Shown: positions 1 to 9,142 of the stretch, one piece after another
Numbering within the stretch: the first letter of the stretch is position 1
How the letters are laid out: each line of letters opens with the position of its first letter
Source: DAOLCO01 sp964612555
GTDB taxonomy: Bacteria > Bdellovibrionota_C > UBA2361 > SZUA-149 > DAOLCO01
Direction: 5' to 3'
Length of the DNA: 64,000 nt
Assembly: GCA_964612555.1 (NCBI GenBank)
Contig: CAZTBW010000006.1
Span: 62,001 to 126,000 of the forward strand
The notes under the pieces: model-generated
What the model was told of the DNA's origin: nothing
Database searches by the model: none
What the model saw: only the letters and a program-made list of their open reading frames with translations
Made by a program: the position numbers and the translations under genes

Positions 1-933
1 AACTGTATTGAAGAGATTAAAGAGGCACTTCATCGCCTGCTGGAAATCCCTTCTTCACATGAAGTGATTTTCATTGGCGCAGGTGCAAGTCTTCAGTTTT
101 CCATGATTCCCTTGAATTTTTCACTACCCGCTAAGGAAAACTACTATCTTCTCAGCGGCTCCTGGTCTAAAGCCGCTTTCAAGGAAGCAGAGTCAATTGT
201 TCATGCAAGAAGTGCAGGGAGCTCGGAAGAAATTGGTTTTCGAAAACTTCCCCGGATAAGTGAAGATATTTCCAATGCGGCGTATCTTCATTATACAAGT
301 AATAACACTATTTTTGGAACACAGTTTTCTTCACCTCCTGAGGTAAAAGGAACACGCCTGATCTGTGACGCTTCTTCTGACATCCTCTCAAGACCGGTTT
401 CCCTAAAAGATCATGCGGCAATATACGCAGGTGCGCAAAAAAACCTGGGTACACCCGGCGTTACGATACTTATTATAAATAAAGATATGGTACCCGCTTC
501 TCTTCCAAAAGTACCGAAAATGCTTCAGTATAATACATATCTGGAATCGAATTCTCTATATAACACTCCTCCTGTGTCAGCCATTCTCGTAGTAAGGGAG
601 ATGCTACGCTGGATTGAGTCCTCAGGTGGTCTTTCAGAGATGGAAAAGCGTAATAAGGAAAAAGCAAAGAGAGTGTATGAAGTGCTTGATAAAAGCAGAC
701 TTTATGTCCCTTATGCCGACTCTTCTGCCCGCTCCCTTATGAATGTTACTTTTACCCTTTCTGATGCTTCACTTGAAGCATCGCTTATCGGGTATCTTGA
801 AAAGGAGAACTGTATCGGTCTGAAAGGTCACCGCAGCGTTGGTGGCTTTAGAATAAGTTTGTATAATGCGATTACGCTCGAAGATGTTGATGTCTTATGT
901 GGAGTGCTTCGTGAATTTGAGAAAACAGCTTGA
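1..933 (+). CDS. serC: Phosphoserine aminotransferase, 5' end cut by window
   Basis: PLP-dependent (fold type I) enzyme of serine biosynthesis that converts 3-phosphohydroxypyruvate and glutamate to phosphoserine. The reading frame is open from base 1, so about 310 C-terminal residues are visible and roughly 50 N-terminal residues lie upstream; the GTG at base 64 is internal. Seen: GASLQFSMIPLN near the start matches the conserved phosphate/cofactor loop of SerC, and GAQKNLGTPGVT carries the Schiff-base lysine (codon near base 439). The C-terminal GHRSVGGFRISLYNA matches the family's terminal substrate-binding segment. It converges on the YhcB-like gene with about 30 bases between the ends. 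Identification is firm; only the truncation is due to the window. Confidence 0.93.
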   Translation, partial: NCIEEIKEALHRLLEIPSSHEVIFIGAGASLQFSMIPLNFSLPAKENYYLLSGSWSKAAFKEAESIVHARSAGSSEEIGFRKLPRISEDISNAAYLHYTSNNTIFGTQFSSPPEVKGTRLICDASSDILSRPVSLKDHAAIYAGAQKNLGTPGVTILIINKDMVPASLPKVPKMLQYNTYLESNSLYNTPPVSAILVVREMLRWIESSGGLSEMEKRNKEKAKRVYEVLDKSRLYVPYADSSARSLMNVTFTLSDASLEASLIGYLEKENCIGLKGHRSVGGFRISLYNAITLEDVDVLCGVLREFEKTA

Positions 934-963
934 TATAGCAGTTTAATATAGCCGGGTGATATT

Positions 964-1437
964 TCAGGTAGCCGCTATATCCGGATTTTCCTGTTTTTCA
1001 TCCTCTTCGTTTTCGCTATTCTCTTCATCTTTATACTCTGAAGTATCTTCGGTGATTTTTTCTTCAGTGGCTTTTTCTTCAGCTTTCTCTTCTGGGGAAG
1101 GAGTTACTTCCAGTCTTAGTGCATGCGTATCCTTTGAGTATAGTGCCTGAAACTCGGGAGGGATGGGGAGTTTCTCCTGAATGGTTTTTGCAACTGCGGA
1201 GTATGCTTCCACTGTTTTTACAATACTTTCCTTTACCTGTACCAATTGCGTATTGAGGTCTCTTGATATTTCAAGTTTTTCCTGTTCGGCTTCATTTTTT
1301 ACTTTTTCAACTGCCTTTTTTATCCTTTTTTTTATTCCAAATGCGCTGAGCGAAATACCGAAAAACACACCAACAAAAAGGCATGCGGCTGAAAAAATTA
1401 AAAAAGAAGTATGAGAGTCGTAATTTAAAAATTCCAT
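964..1437 (-). CDS. YhcB/ZapG-like membrane-anchored coiled-coil protein
   Basis: A 157-residue protein. The N-terminal membrane segment is around residues 12-33. It is followed by a basic stretch (KKRIKKAVEKVK), a charged probable coiled coil to about residue 95, a short hydrophobic patch (EKLPIPPEFQALYS), and a very acidic Glu-rich tail. This order (single N-terminal anchor, cytoplasmic helix, low-complexity tail) resembles the DUF1043 family (YhcB/ZapG), whose members link envelope synthesis and division in proteobacteria. The match rests on architecture and the helix region, not on a strong motif. It lies between convergent serC and a kinase-like gene on the same strand. It could also be an unrelated tail-anchored scaffold protein. 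Confidence 0.55.
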   Translation of the reverse strand: MEFLNYDSHTSFLIFSAACLFVGVFFGISLSAFGIKKRIKKAVEKVKNEAEQEKLEISRDLNTQLVQVKESIVKTVEAYSAVAKTIQEKLPIPPEFQALYSKDTHALRLEVTPSPEEKAEEKATEEKITEDTSEYKDEENSENEEDEKQENPDIAAT

Positions 1438-1520
1438 ATCAAGATTCTTTCAGGTGTATTGGTTTGTTATTGGTTTCTAATAGTCGCATGTTGAGACACA
1501 AAATGCAAAAAATCAGATTA

Positions 1521-2081
1521 TTATGATTCCATATCTACTTTACATGAAAGAAGGAGAGTTGAGGGTGCAGAATTTTCTCTTAAATATAAACTGCAATCGG
1601 TGCTACCAGATATTTTCAGGATAAGTTTGAATATAGACATCAAAGTTCTTATTGAGGAAGTATTTGGAGGATTTGTAAAAAGTGCCTCAATATCTCCCGG
1701 AGTTCCGGAATCTCCTCTTAGAGGGATACTTACTTCATCTTCTGTTTTGGATGTTTTGATTATCAGTTGGTAGTTGTAGTTTTCATTCTTGTAGTTGTTA
1801 TTCTTAAGTATGAGAGCACTTTCAAGGATATGAAGCGCTGTCGTATATGAACTGAAATCTCCCCCGGAATCGGTTTTTCGACAGATGACCCCGCACTTTT
1901 GTATTGTACTGCCCAGGAGATTTATTTTTTCTATTGTGGCAAGTGAGTCTTCCAGGCTGCTTTGGTCTATACTGTAGCCATGTCGCAAGTCCTGGATAAG
2001 GGTTTCCAGGATGCCAAGATGGTTCTTCATGTCATGGGATATTTGTTCCAGTAATATCCCCAAATCCTTGATTGCTGTCAT
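1521..2081 (-). CDS. Short histidine-kinase-like protein (DHp domain, degenerate ATPase part)
   Basis: A 186-residue protein with a phosphoacceptor-like helix near residues 10-25 (ISHDMKNHLGILE), which resembles the H-box of HisKA domains including the histidine. Downstream, where a HATPase domain should give N, G1 and G2 boxes, I see no NxxxNA or DxGxG motif. The segment is also too short for a full ATPase domain. There is no sensor domain or membrane segment. Possible roles are a histidine phosphotransfer protein, a kinase regulator or a decayed kinase. It is transcribed divergently from the SNF2 helicase with about 90 bases between. A second cytosolic kinase of related style lies at 46445-47218. 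Confidence 0.6.
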   Translation of the reverse strand: MTAIKDLGILLEQISHDMKNHLGILETLIQDLRHGYSIDQSSLEDSLATIEKINLLGSTIQKCGVICRKTDSGGDFSSYTTALHILESALILKNNNYKNENYNYQLIIKTSKTEDEVSIPLRGDSGTPGDIEALFTNPPNTSSIRTLMSIFKLILKISGSTDCSLYLRENSAPSTLLLSCKVDMES

Positions 2082-2170
2082 GCTCTTTGATTGACTTGAA
2101 TAAATTTCATTTTCCAGTAAGATATGCCCTTTATAAATCCTTAGTATTTTTATTGTATTAAGTCAACTGC

Positions 2171-5100
2171 ATGCCATTCCTTCACGCGAGCTGGACAGGG
2201 GAGTATCTTCATATCTGGGAGACACCACTCGAGCTTTCTCACGAATCCACTTTCAGCAGCCAGACTACACTTGATTCTCCTCTTGAAGCCCTTAGGAGAG
2301 TGCTCTCTTCCCAGGAATTAATAAGTTATTCGCTTGTGCCGTTTAAGGTACATTCACCGGGTGGTGACATTACTCTTCCGTGCAGTATCAGAATGGATCC
2401 ATCGCATTTTGTTGATCTTGTTTCTTCATATTCTGATGAGTTGGAGCAATCATATGAATTTGGTCCTTCCTTTCAATTCTGGATTCTGGCGGTTCGCCAA
2501 CTTCTTAATTTTCTGGCGCATGGGCTTTTTTTTCCTTCTGTTAAAAGAAAAGGATCTTCACTGGAAGGGGTGTGGGAGCTTTTTGAAAATGAAGATGACA
2601 CGCTTCTAAAAATGAGAATGCTTTCTGATAAAATGCCAGGTCTTGCTAAAATGCTTGTACCTTCTCTCTCATCCAGCAGTGATCCTCGGGGAGTTGCGAT
2701 TGCTACTTTTATGAAGTTGGCAGTTGATGGAGTTGTTCGTTCATTTTTAAACAATGTTCAATTAATTCAGGGAGCAGAAAAACATGATTCCGGCTTCATG
2801 TATGCAAGGGGTTCGGTTCCGAGAAAGGATAGTATTATACTTTCCTGGCTTCAATCCCTTACGGGGTCTGTAGAGCCTCTTGGAATAACCGCACTTGAAC
2901 AGACGCTGCTTGAGCAGAAAATCAAAGACTGGAGTAAATCCCTGAGAGCTCATACGGTCAGTAATAAAGAATATCTTCAGCTGGAAGTGTTTCCCCCCGA
3001 TGTGAATAATCCCGGTGAAGCAATGGAACTTCCCTGGACTGTTTCTTTACGACTCGTTTCTCCACAATCGGAGAAAGATCAGGATGAAGTAAGTACTGTC
3101 AATGTGTCCGATTCCGCAAAGTATGATTTTCTTTTATTAAGAGAAATTGGAAGAATTGTTCCCCTTGTTCCCTTTCTTGGGTCTTATCTTGAAAATGAAT
3201 TCTCTACAAATATTTCAATATCAGCTGAAGAAGCGCATCAATTACTTGTCAAGTTTAAAGCGGTGCTTAAGGAAATTGGTGTGGTTGTTAAAGCACCGTC
3301 ATGGTGGGAGGAGTCTGCTTCCAAGATCGGTCTGGTTGTTAAATTAAAACCGAAAGAAGGGGCAGATAAAGACACTTCCGTGTTTTCATCGACAGGACTC
3401 GTTGATTTTTCCTGGACGTTTACTATCGGAGATACGGAGTTAAGTCTTGGGGAGTTCGAAAAATTGATTGAAGAGGGTAAATCTTTGATCTATGTTGGAG
3501 ATAGATGGATTTCACTCAATCCTGATGCCATCAAAAAGAATCTTGAGCAATTAAAAATATCCTCTCCTCAAAAGAATTTTACATTATTTGATGCCCTACG
3601 GCTTGGTCTTGGTGGATTATCAGGGCTTTCAGATATTGAAGTGGTGAGGATAGATTCTGAGGGATGGATTCAGAAAATTATTGATTTTCAGGTTGAGAGT
3701 AGAACGGATACTTCCGTTCCGGATATTTTTCATGGTGAACTTCGTCCGTACCAGCAGATTGGTCTTGCCTGGTTGTCATTCCTTTCAAAGGTGGGGATTG
3801 GAGGGTGTCTTGCGGATGATATGGGTCTTGGTAAGACCATTCAGGTGCTTGCCTTACTTTCTCGTGAGAAAAAGGAGCAGGGTTCGATAAAGCATCCACC
3901 AAATCTCCTGGTTGTTCCCATGTCAATTCTTGGTAATTGGGAATCAGAAGCAAAGAAGTTTGTTCCCGATCTTAAGGTGTATGTCCATCATGGCACTACG
4001 CGAGTTGATGGAGCTACTTTTAAAGACATCGTACATTCTACGGATGTTGTTATTACCACCTATAGTATTTTGCATCGGGACTATAAGAGTTTCAGAAGGG
4101 TGCCATGGTACAGAATTATTCTTGATGAAGCTCAAAACATTAAAAACACTGATACCAAGCAAACTAAGGCGGTACGATCTCTTGTAGAAGAGCTTTCCAA
4201 AGCTGATACCATCGCCTCACATATTGAAAGCCATGGGGGTGAAAAACCCGAGACCCCGTATCTGAGCCGTGGACCTCTGCGACTTGCTCTTACCGGAACT
4301 CCTCTTGAAAACCGTTTGCAGGAACTTTGGTCGATTCTGGATTTTCTTAATCCCGGTTTGTTGGGAACTCTTGAAGATTTTAGAAGGAGGTACGTAACGC
4401 CGATTGAGAAGTCCAGGGAATCTGATGTGGCAAAAAATCTCAGTCGTTTGATAAAACCTTTTGTGCTTAGAAGAACCAAGATAGACCCTGAAATTGCCGC
4501 GGAGCTTCCTGACAAGATTGAAATAGAAAGTCTGGTTCATCTCACTCCGGAGCAGGCAAGTCTTTATGCTGCAACACTTGAGCAAATGCTTCCCAAAGTT
4601 CGTGAAGCGGAAGGTATTCATCGCAAGGGTCTGGTTCTTTCTGTGATAACCAGATTAAAGCAGATTTGCGTACATCCGGCTCTTGCGCTCAAAGATGGTT
4701 CTTCAATTAAGGGGAGATCTGGAAAGCTCCAGATGCTTGAAGAGTTACTTGAAACTGTTTTAAGTGAAGGTGATCGGGTGCTTATCTTTACTCAGTTTGC
4801 CCAGTGGGGGCAGTTACTGGCTCCGTATCTTGAAGAGGTTTTCAACACTCGTGTTCCATTTTTTCATGGAGGTCTTAATCGAGCGAGCAGGGACGAAATT
4901 GTCAAAGACTTTCAGGATGAAAAAGGTCCTCAGATGCTGGTACTTTCTTTAAAAGCCGGCGGGTTTGGTTTGAACCTCACGAGGGCTAATCAGGTAGTGC
5001 ATCTTGATCAGTGGTGGAACCCGGCAATACAGAATCAGGCAACAGATCGGGCATATCGGATTGGACAGAAGAATAATGTTCAGGTGCGAACACTTATTTC

Positions 5101-5260
5101 AAGAGGTACTCTTGAAGAAAAAATCAATCAGTTACATAAAGAAAAGCTTGAGCTTGTAAATACAGTTGTGGGTACTACCAGAAACGTGATTACAGAACTA
5201 AGCCCTGATGCTCTGGAAGAGTTGTTGCAACTTCAGACAAATTTAATTATGGATAATTAG
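2171..5260 (+). CDS. SNF2/Swi2-family DEAD-like helicase
   Basis: A 1029-residue ATP-dependent DNA translocase of the SNF2 superfamily (SF2), of the bacterial type with a long N-terminal SNF2-associated region (about residues 1-510). Seen in order: Walker A in LADDMGLGKTIQVLAL (near residue 545), motif II ILDEAQNIKN (near 650), motif III ALTGTPLENRL, the linker VLRRTKIDP, and the C-terminal RecA lobe with LVLSLKAGGFGLNLT, a DQWWNPA motif and QATDRAYRIGQ (near 960). All catalytic motifs look intact. Such proteins remodel protein-DNA or RNA polymerase-DNA complexes; the substrate here is unknown. It stands alone, with a divergent kinase-like gene upstream and a stem-loop rich convergent junction downstream. 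Confidence 0.95.
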   Translation: MPFLHASWTGEYLHIWETPLELSHESTFSSQTTLDSPLEALRRVLSSQELISYSLVPFKVHSPGGDITLPCSIRMDPSHFVDLVSSYSDELEQSYEFGPSFQFWILAVRQLLNFLAHGLFFPSVKRKGSSLEGVWELFENEDDTLLKMRMLSDKMPGLAKMLVPSLSSSSDPRGVAIATFMKLAVDGVVRSFLNNVQLIQGAEKHDSGFMYARGSVPRKDSIILSWLQSLTGSVEPLGITALEQTLLEQKIKDWSKSLRAHTVSNKEYLQLEVFPPDVNNPGEAMELPWTVSLRLVSPQSEKDQDEVSTVNVSDSAKYDFLLLREIGRIVPLVPFLGSYLENEFSTNISISAEEAHQLLVKFKAVLKEIGVVVKAPSWWEESASKIGLVVKLKPKEGADKDTSVFSSTGLVDFSWTFTIGDTELSLGEFEKLIEEGKSLIYVGDRWISLNPDAIKKNLEQLKISSPQKNFTLFDALRLGLGGLSGLSDIEVVRIDSEGWIQKIIDFQVESRTDTSVPDIFHGELRPYQQIGLAWLSFLSKVGIGGCLADDMGLGKTIQVLALLSREKKEQGSIKHPPNLLVVPMSILGNWESEAKKFVPDLKVYVHHGTTRVDGATFKDIVHSTDVVITTYSILHRDYKSFRRVPWYRIILDEAQNIKNTDTKQTKAVRSLVEELSKADTIASHIESHGGEKPETPYLSRGPLRLALTGTPLENRLQELWSILDFLNPGLLGTLEDFRRRYVTPIEKSRESDVAKNLSRLIKPFVLRRTKIDPEIAAELPDKIEIESLVHLTPEQASLYAATLEQMLPKVREAEGIHRKGLVLSVITRLKQICVHPALALKDGSSIKGRSGKLQMLEELLETVLSEGDRVLIFTQFAQWGQLLAPYLEEVFNTRVPFFHGGLNRASRDEIVKDFQDEKGPQMLVLSLKAGGFGLNLTRANQVVHLDQWWNPAIQNQATDRAYRIGQKNNVQVRTLISRGTLEEKINQLHKEKLELVNTVVGTTRNVITELSPDALEELLQLQTNLIMDN

Positions 5261-5303
5261 TGCCTCGACTGAAAAATGTTTTCACTTTGAGGTATCGCTC
5301 GGC

Positions 5304-5366
5304 ACTAATCCTGAGCTATTTTTAGTGTTTTTGCATGTGCAAAAACTTATTGGTCGAAGGATTAGT
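5304..5366. terminator. Nested stem-loops at a convergent junction
   Basis: The space between the SNF2 gene and the opposing receiver-like gene contains an outer 9-bp repeat, ACTAATCCT at 5304-5312 pairing with AGGATTAGT at 5358-5366. Inside it is an inner near-perfect palindrome at 5327-5346 (GTTTTTGCA / TGCAAAAAC). The position and symmetry suggest a bidirectional transcription terminator, although no clean GC stem plus T-run is present. The outer arm overlaps the last codons of the minus-strand gene. Confidence 0.45.
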
Positions 5367-6054
5367 CAGCCGTATCCTTTTCCTGTAACATCTTTTTAAC
5401 TCTTTCGCTTGGTCCTTCATAAAGGTCGGCTACGTTCTTGTTAATTCTTTCACTTGGCTTTATTCTGGAGTATTTTTTAGCGAGTCCTTCAAGATCGTTA
5501 CCCGGATTTTCTTTCTCAAAAACTTTGCACGCTGCTTTTACAGAATCAAGGATGCTCTTCCCTTGAAATTTCTTTCCTTTTTGTTCCAGCATGGACTTTA
5601 TTTTAATACCGGTAGCAATTTTAAGTCTTGCTATTGAACCCATATCACTAAGGCGTTCTGAAATTTTGAATACCTCTTCAACTGATTTCTCACTGAATGG
5701 TTTGGTAAGAATACCTGAGAATCCAATTTGCAGATATTTTGATATGAGATCTTCACTGACATCTCCCTGATCAACAAGAAGTATGATTTTGTCAGGTTTA
5801 TTTACGGATTGATCTCGTATCATCTGAAGATACAATGTCAGTTCCTTTAATGGATGCCCAAACTCAATAAAAAGCGTTCCTGCCGATTCTTCAGATTCGA
5901 TACACTCTTCTATGGTCTGGTTTAAAGATTTAAAAGATTTTATCGAAACATTCGGCACCACACCCCTGATTACAGGAAGTAGTGATTGTTTTGTCTGTTC
6001 ACTAAGAACAGAAACAAGAATAGGTTTTGCTGAAACTTGATTCTGAATGCTCAT
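5362..6054 (-). CDS. Receiver-like protein lacking the phosphoacceptor Asp
   Basis: A 230-residue protein whose first about 130 residues have the alternating strand/helix pattern of a CheY-like receiver: PILVSVLSEQ (beta-1), TLFIEFGHP (beta-3), DKIILLVDQG (beta-4) and SGILTKPFS with the conserved-looking Lys-Pro of beta-5. The beta-1 acidic pair is absent and the expected phosphoacceptor Asp after beta-3 is replaced (FIEFGHP), so it is probably a pseudo-receiver. The remaining about 100 residues are helical and Lys-rich with no motif I recognise. It is a single gene with a roughly 130-base leader shared with the end of alr. A phosphorylation-independent scaffold or output protein is the best guess. 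Confidence 0.6.
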   Translation of the reverse strand: MSIQNQVSAKPILVSVLSEQTKQSLLPVIRGVVPNVSIKSFKSLNQTIEECIESEESAGTLFIEFGHPLKELTLYLQMIRDQSVNKPDKIILLVDQGDVSEDLISKYLQIGFSGILTKPFSEKSVEEVFKISERLSDMGSIARLKIATGIKIKSMLEQKGKKFQGKSILDSVKAACKVFEKENPGNDLEGLAKKYSRIKPSERINKNVADLYEGPSERVKKMLQEKDTAD

Positions 6055-6182
6055 TCTCTGTTTTATTCGTTAAGTTAGGTAGTATATCGACAAAGAGAGA
6101 AGATTCGTGAAGTTGATTTTTAGTTTATTTTCAGGGGCGCAAGAAGCTGTAATTCTTAATAAATGGGGTAGTTTTTATTTTC

Positions 6183-7301
6183 TCAGGAATATATAAACTT
6201 TCTTGGAAGCCTTGAGTTGAGTGAGGTAAGAACTTCAAGGGGTTCGGTGGCTATATTTTCGGCAATTTCAATAATTGAAATATGCTCTGACCCATCGCTT
6301 CCTATTATAGTAACCGTATCGCCATTATATGCTTCTCCATCAGGACCAAGGTTGACCATAAATTGATCCATACAAACAGTTCCAATAACAGGATATCGCT
6401 TTCCTCTTATAATGACTGAGCCGTTAGATGACATCCTTCTTGATATTCCATCTGCATAACCTAAAGGAATGGTTACCACCCTGGTATCTTCAGTTGCAGT
6501 CCATGTTCTTCCATAGCTGACTTGAGTTCCCTTTTTGATAACCTTGAAATAGACAACTTCTGAGTGCAGGCTAAGTACCGGCTTAAGTGGAAGTACCTTG
6601 TTCAGGTGAGGTGCGGGAGATACCCCATATAAAATCCTTCCGGGACGAACCATAGTCAAGTGAAATTTCTTATCAGCAAGTATCGCGGCGGAATTTGCTA
6701 TGTGGAGGAGTGTCTCTTTTGGAATAATGTTTCGATACGGGGCGATGCAGCTGGTAAAACGATTAAGCTGTTCATTCATGAAACTTTGGTCTTCCGACTC
6801 GGAATCTGACAAGTGACTTCCGATGCCTACACACTCAAGGTATGGGGAGTTGACCCCACGTGTTACCAGTGTTTCGAGTAGTGGGGACTGGTAATGTATT
6901 CCAATTCGAGACATTCCGGTGTCAATTTTTAGATGAATGCGTGCTTTCTTTTTTCTGGATTTAGCTGCTGCTTCAATCTGTTCAAGTTTACTGACTGAAG
7001 AAGCCAGGCAGTCAATTGAGTAATCAACAAAGAGGTTTGCCTGACTGCCGGAAACTCCTCCAAATGCAATGATAGGCATCTTGATTCCAGCTTCCCTGAG
7101 CTGAATCCCCTCTTCTATGAAGGCAACTCCCAGAAAATCCACTCCCCCTTCTTCAAAACACCGTGCGCATTCAATAAGTCCATGTCCATATGCGTTTGCT
7201 TTGACAACGGCAGTAACCTTGGCAGGATATACGAAGTCTTTAATTCTCTGTATGTTATGTGCAAGGTGGGACAGGTTAATTGTGAGATGTGAGGGTCTCA
7301 T
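6183..7301 (-). CDS. alr: Alanine racemase
   Basis: A PLP-dependent racemase that makes D-alanine for peptidoglycan. The length of 372 residues is typical. Seen: the cofactor lysine in AVVKANAYGHG (K34), the Tyr-containing VSYGRTW motif of the second catalytic base (about residue 265), PLGYADG, and VCMDQFMVNLG near the C-terminus. The start at 7301 places MRPSHLTINLSHLAHNI at the usual N-terminus. It is transcribed divergently from the nudix-arg operon with only 75 bases between the starts, so the two promoters overlap or face each other there. Confidence 0.96.
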   Translation of the reverse strand: MRPSHLTINLSHLAHNIQRIKDFVYPAKVTAVVKANAYGHGLIECARCFEEGGVDFLGVAFIEEGIQLREAGIKMPIIAFGGVSGSQANLFVDYSIDCLASSVSKLEQIEAAAKSRKKKARIHLKIDTGMSRIGIHYQSPLLETLVTRGVNSPYLECVGIGSHLSDSESEDQSFMNEQLNRFTSCIAPYRNIIPKETLLHIANSAAILADKKFHLTMVRPGRILYGVSPAPHLNKVLPLKPVLSLHSEVVYFKVIKKGTQVSYGRTWTATEDTRVVTIPLGYADGISRRMSSNGSVIIRGKRYPVIGTVCMDQFMVNLGPDGEAYNGDTVTIIGSDGSEHISIIEIAENIATEPLEVLTSLNSRLPRKFIYS

Positions 7302-7376
7302 CGGTGTTTTTTGCTTTAATTTGTGTTATTTACAGTTTTAGCCCGCATTATGGATTTAAATAAGATTTAATACAAT

Positions 7377-7937
7377 ATGAGCAAAAGAAACTGGAAGAGA
7401 ATTTCTAGCGAAAAGGTGTTCAGTACACCTTACTTTTCTGTTTCCAGAAACAGCTTTTCCGACTCGCTTGAATATAAGGACGATTTTTATCGGTTTAATT
7501 TTACTGATTGGGTTAATGTAGTGCCTGAAACAGATACAGGCGATTTTATCATGATCAAAATATTTCGTTTCGGGATTGAAGATTATTCTTTGGAATTTCC
7601 CGGTGGTCAGGTTGAGAAGGGCTCTAGTCCTGATGCTGCGGCAACTTGTGAATTATTAGAAGAGACGGGATATACCGCTGATACGATACAAACACTTGGG
7701 TGGGTTCATCCTAATCCGGCTAATCAAGATAATAAATGTTTTTTTTATCATGCAAGAGGACTGCTAAAAAGTTCAGATCAGAGATTGGAGGATGCAGAAG
7801 ATATTTCCTTGTGTGTGGTGCCTAAAAATGAACTGCCAAATCTGATAGCAGGTGGGAAAGTTACTCACAGTCTTTCTTTACTTGCATATTTTTATCTTTG
7901 TACAAGAGCAAGAGAAGCAGGAGAGGAGAAAAAATGA
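7377..7937 (+). CDS. NUDIX hydrolase (ADP-sugar pyrophosphatase-like)
   Basis: A 186-residue Nudix enzyme that likely hydrolyses a nucleoside diphosphate linked to another group. The Nudix box is visible around residues 80-102 (PGGQVEKGSSPDAAATCE followed by LLEETGY). The usual Arg of the REUxEE core is Cys here, while both metal-binding Glu residues are kept. The upstream LEFPGGQVEKG context resembles the ADP-ribose/ADP-sugar pyrophosphatase branch; the substrate is not decidable by eye. Its stop overlaps the argJ start (ATGA at 7934-7937), so the two are translationally coupled. There is no clear Shine-Dalgarno before its own ATG, which directly follows an AT-rich stretch. Confidence 0.88.
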   Translation: MSKRNWKRISSEKVFSTPYFSVSRNSFSDSLEYKDDFYRFNFTDWVNVVPETDTGDFIMIKIFRFGIEDYSLEFPGGQVEKGSSPDAAATCELLEETGYTADTIQTLGWVHPNPANQDNKCFFYHARGLLKSSDQRLEDAEDISLCVVPKNELPNLIAGGKVTHSLSLLAYFYLCTRAREAGEEKK

Positions 7938-9130
7938 AATCTATTTCTGATTTACAGGGCGTATATGCACATGCCATAGTTTCCGGAATCAGGGGTTCTG
8001 AATCTGATCGGCTTGATTTTGGTTATTTATATGTACCGGATGCAACGGCATGTACCGTGCTCGGTACAAGAAATCATTTTAAATCTTCGAGTGTTGTTAT
8101 TTCTCAAAAAAATGCAGCAGAATCAGTTCCAAAATTATTGTTAGTTAATTCCGGAAATTCCAATGCGGTTACCGGTAAGAGGGGGAAAGAGGACGTTCAG
8201 ACCTTACTACAGATGGGAGCCGGTGCCTTTCAGCTTAGCGAGAAGGAAGTGATTAATGCCTCCACCGGGATTATTGGAGTATATTTTCCAATGGATAGGA
8301 TGAAAGCGGCTTTTCCCGGGTTGACAGTTGATAATCTGGGTAAAAGAGGTGATCTTCTCCAGAGAGCGATTATGACAACAGATCTCGTTGAAAAATTCAG
8401 TTATGCTGAAGTGGCTACTCCTGATGGTAGCAGTATTTGTGCTGCCGGAATAGCAAAAGGTTCAGGTATGATTGCTCCAAACATGGGAACCATGTTTGCT
8501 TTTATAGTGTTGAATGTTCCAATGATGAAATCAGAACTGGACAGAATCACAAAAGAGATTGCTGATAAAACATTTAATATGATGAGTGTTGATACTGATA
8601 CTTCAACTAGTGATATGATGGTAGTTTTTGCAAATGGAAATGGAGCCCCTGCCCGGGCTTTGACCAGCAATGAAATGGAAGCAAGTTATAATGCACTCTT
8701 ATCGGTTTCTTCTTCACTGAGCAGGCAGATTGCAAAGGATGGGGAAGGTGCAAGTAAATTAATAGAAGTTCATGTTTATGAAGCTGCAAGCGTTCAGGAT
8801 GCGAGAAATGTCGCAAAAGCGGTTTCTGACTCTCCACTCGTTAAAACCGCAGTACATGGAGCTGATCCCAATTGGGGCAGGGTGGTAATGGCAATAGGGA
8901 AAATCCCCGAAATTGTTATCAATCCTGATACGGTATCAGTCTCTTTTGGTGATTTTACTGTATTTAAAAATGGAGAACCTTGTTCTTTTAATGTAGAATT
9001 GCTTCGTCAGTACTTGAGTGAAGATACTATTGAGATACATATTACCCTTGGAGTGGGAAGTGATACTGCAACTTCCTATGGGTGTGATCTTACCAAGGGG
9101 TATATAGATATTAACACGTGTTACAACTAG
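7934..9130 (+). CDS. argJ: Bifunctional glutamate N-acetyltransferase / amino-acid acetyltransferase ArgJ
   Basis: Transfers acetyl from N-acetylornithine to glutamate, recycling acetyl groups in the cyclic arginine pathway. The 398-residue protein contains the self-cleavage region KGSGMIAPNMGTMFAF near residue 185. The Thr after Gly is the new N-terminus and nucleophile of the beta chain; most homologues have Ala-Thr here. Also seen: DTDTSTSDM and GADPNWGR. The ATG at 7934 is preferred over an upstream TTG because it follows GAGGAG and overlaps the Nudix stop (ATGA). argB follows after 12 bases. N-acetylglutamate synthase activity, the second ArgJ function, cannot be judged from sequence alone. 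Confidence 0.95.
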   Translation: MKSISDLQGVYAHAIVSGIRGSESDRLDFGYLYVPDATACTVLGTRNHFKSSSVVISQKNAAESVPKLLLVNSGNSNAVTGKRGKEDVQTLLQMGAGAFQLSEKEVINASTGIIGVYFPMDRMKAAFPGLTVDNLGKRGDLLQRAIMTTDLVEKFSYAEVATPDGSSICAAGIAKGSGMIAPNMGTMFAFIVLNVPMMKSELDRITKEIADKTFNMMSVDTDTSTSDMMVVFANGNGAPARALTSNEMEASYNALLSVSSSLSRQIAKDGEGASKLIEVHVYEAASVQDARNVAKAVSDSPLVKTAVHGADPNWGRVVMAIGKIPEIVINPDTVSVSFGDFTVFKNGEPCSFNVELLRQYLSEDTIEIHITLGVGSDTATSYGCDLTKGYIDINTCYN

Positions 9131-9142
9131 GAGTTGCTTTTT

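Noticed and set aside
4132..4621. Two long minus-strand open frames inside the SNF2 gene
   Set aside because: They are antisense shadows of a gene with intact helicase motifs on the plus strand; their composition (Ser/Arg/Lys-rich, no motifs) is typical of reading frame complements.
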